A stretch of DNA of 5,986 nucleotides from NCBI GenBank assembly GCA_015520475.1, contig WAQA01000115.1, forward strand, positions 1 to 5,986, written 5' to 3'. The position numbers and the translations under genes were made by a program. This DNA comes from Candidatus Bathyarchaeota archaeon (lineage in GTDB: Archaea > Thermoproteota > Bathyarchaeia > Bathyarchaeales > WAQA01). Positions 5,946-5,986 of this stretch are shown piece after piece; the first letter of the stretch is position 1, and every line of letters begins with the position of its first letter. The notes under the pieces were generated by a model. The model searched no databases. It saw nothing but the letters and a program-made list of their open reading frames with translations, and was not told the origin of the DNA.

Positions 5946-5986
5946 GGGGTCGTCGGCTAGCTTGGTCTAGGCTCCGAGACTTGGGC
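5946..5986 (+). tRNA. tRNA-Pro (anticodon UGG), 5' half, cut by window end
   Basis: Folding by standard tRNA numbering gives the 5' acceptor strand GGGGTCG (1-7), T8, C9, and a D-stem GGCT (10-13) pairing with GGCT (22-25) through two G-C and two G-T pairs. A14, G15, G18-G19 and A21 are all in place. The anticodon 5' strand is CGAGA, then C32, T33, anticodon TGG at 5982-5984 and G37, the usual base after a Pro anticodon. The window ends at position 38, so the 3' half, any intron and the CCA end are not visible. It would read CCA and, by wobble, other proline codons. Confidence 0.85.

Overview
The window looks like chromosomal DNA of an archaeon, probably a thermophilic member of the Thermoproteota/TACK group. 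Four observations point this way: adjacent genes for a KsgA/Dim1-type rRNA dimethylase and a HemK2/Mtq2-type release-factor methylase; TATA boxes about 25 bases before the likely transcript starts; the beginning of a tRNA-Pro gene with its own box A promoter; and A+T-rich DNA that prefers AGA/AGG for arginine. The exact lineage cannot be fixed from 6 kb.

Layout, left to right. (1) Bases 2-2553, + strand: the C-terminal half of one ABC exporter half-transporter, then a complete second one starting 2 bases after the first stops. Their ATPase motifs are complementary: the first has Asp for the catalytic Glu, and the second has LSVGQ for LSGGQ. Both changes fall on the same composite ATP site, as expected of a heterodimeric exporter with one degenerate site. 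(2) Bases 2608-3600, - strand: a cytoplasmic-looking sialidase-like (Asp-box) propeller protein of unknown substrate. Its composition and arginine codons are unlike the ABC genes. (3) Bases 3601-4015: no convincing gene. It holds a 120-base island of about 61% G+C lying just downstream of a good minus-strand TATA box, a candidate structured leader or small RNA. (4) Bases 4016-5444, - strand: ksgA and a hemK2-like gene overlapping by 41 bases, a small translation operon. Both enzymes carry a changed catalytic N-x-P-Y tetrad. (5) Bases 5445-5568: a divergent promoter region. (6) Bases 5569-5919, + strand: a small PH-like protein of unknown role. (7) Bases 5946-5986: the 5' half of tRNA-Pro(UGG), cut by the window end, whose TATA box overlaps the stop codon of the previous gene.

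The ksgA, hemK2 and tRNA genes are translation housekeeping (ribosome maturation, release-factor modification, decoding). The ABC pair is membrane export. The sialidase-like gene looks like an accessory insertion between them. I found no CRISPR array, intact insertion sequence or defence system. The points most worth a second look are the G+C-rich leader, the altered KsgA motif and the foreign-looking sialidase-like gene.
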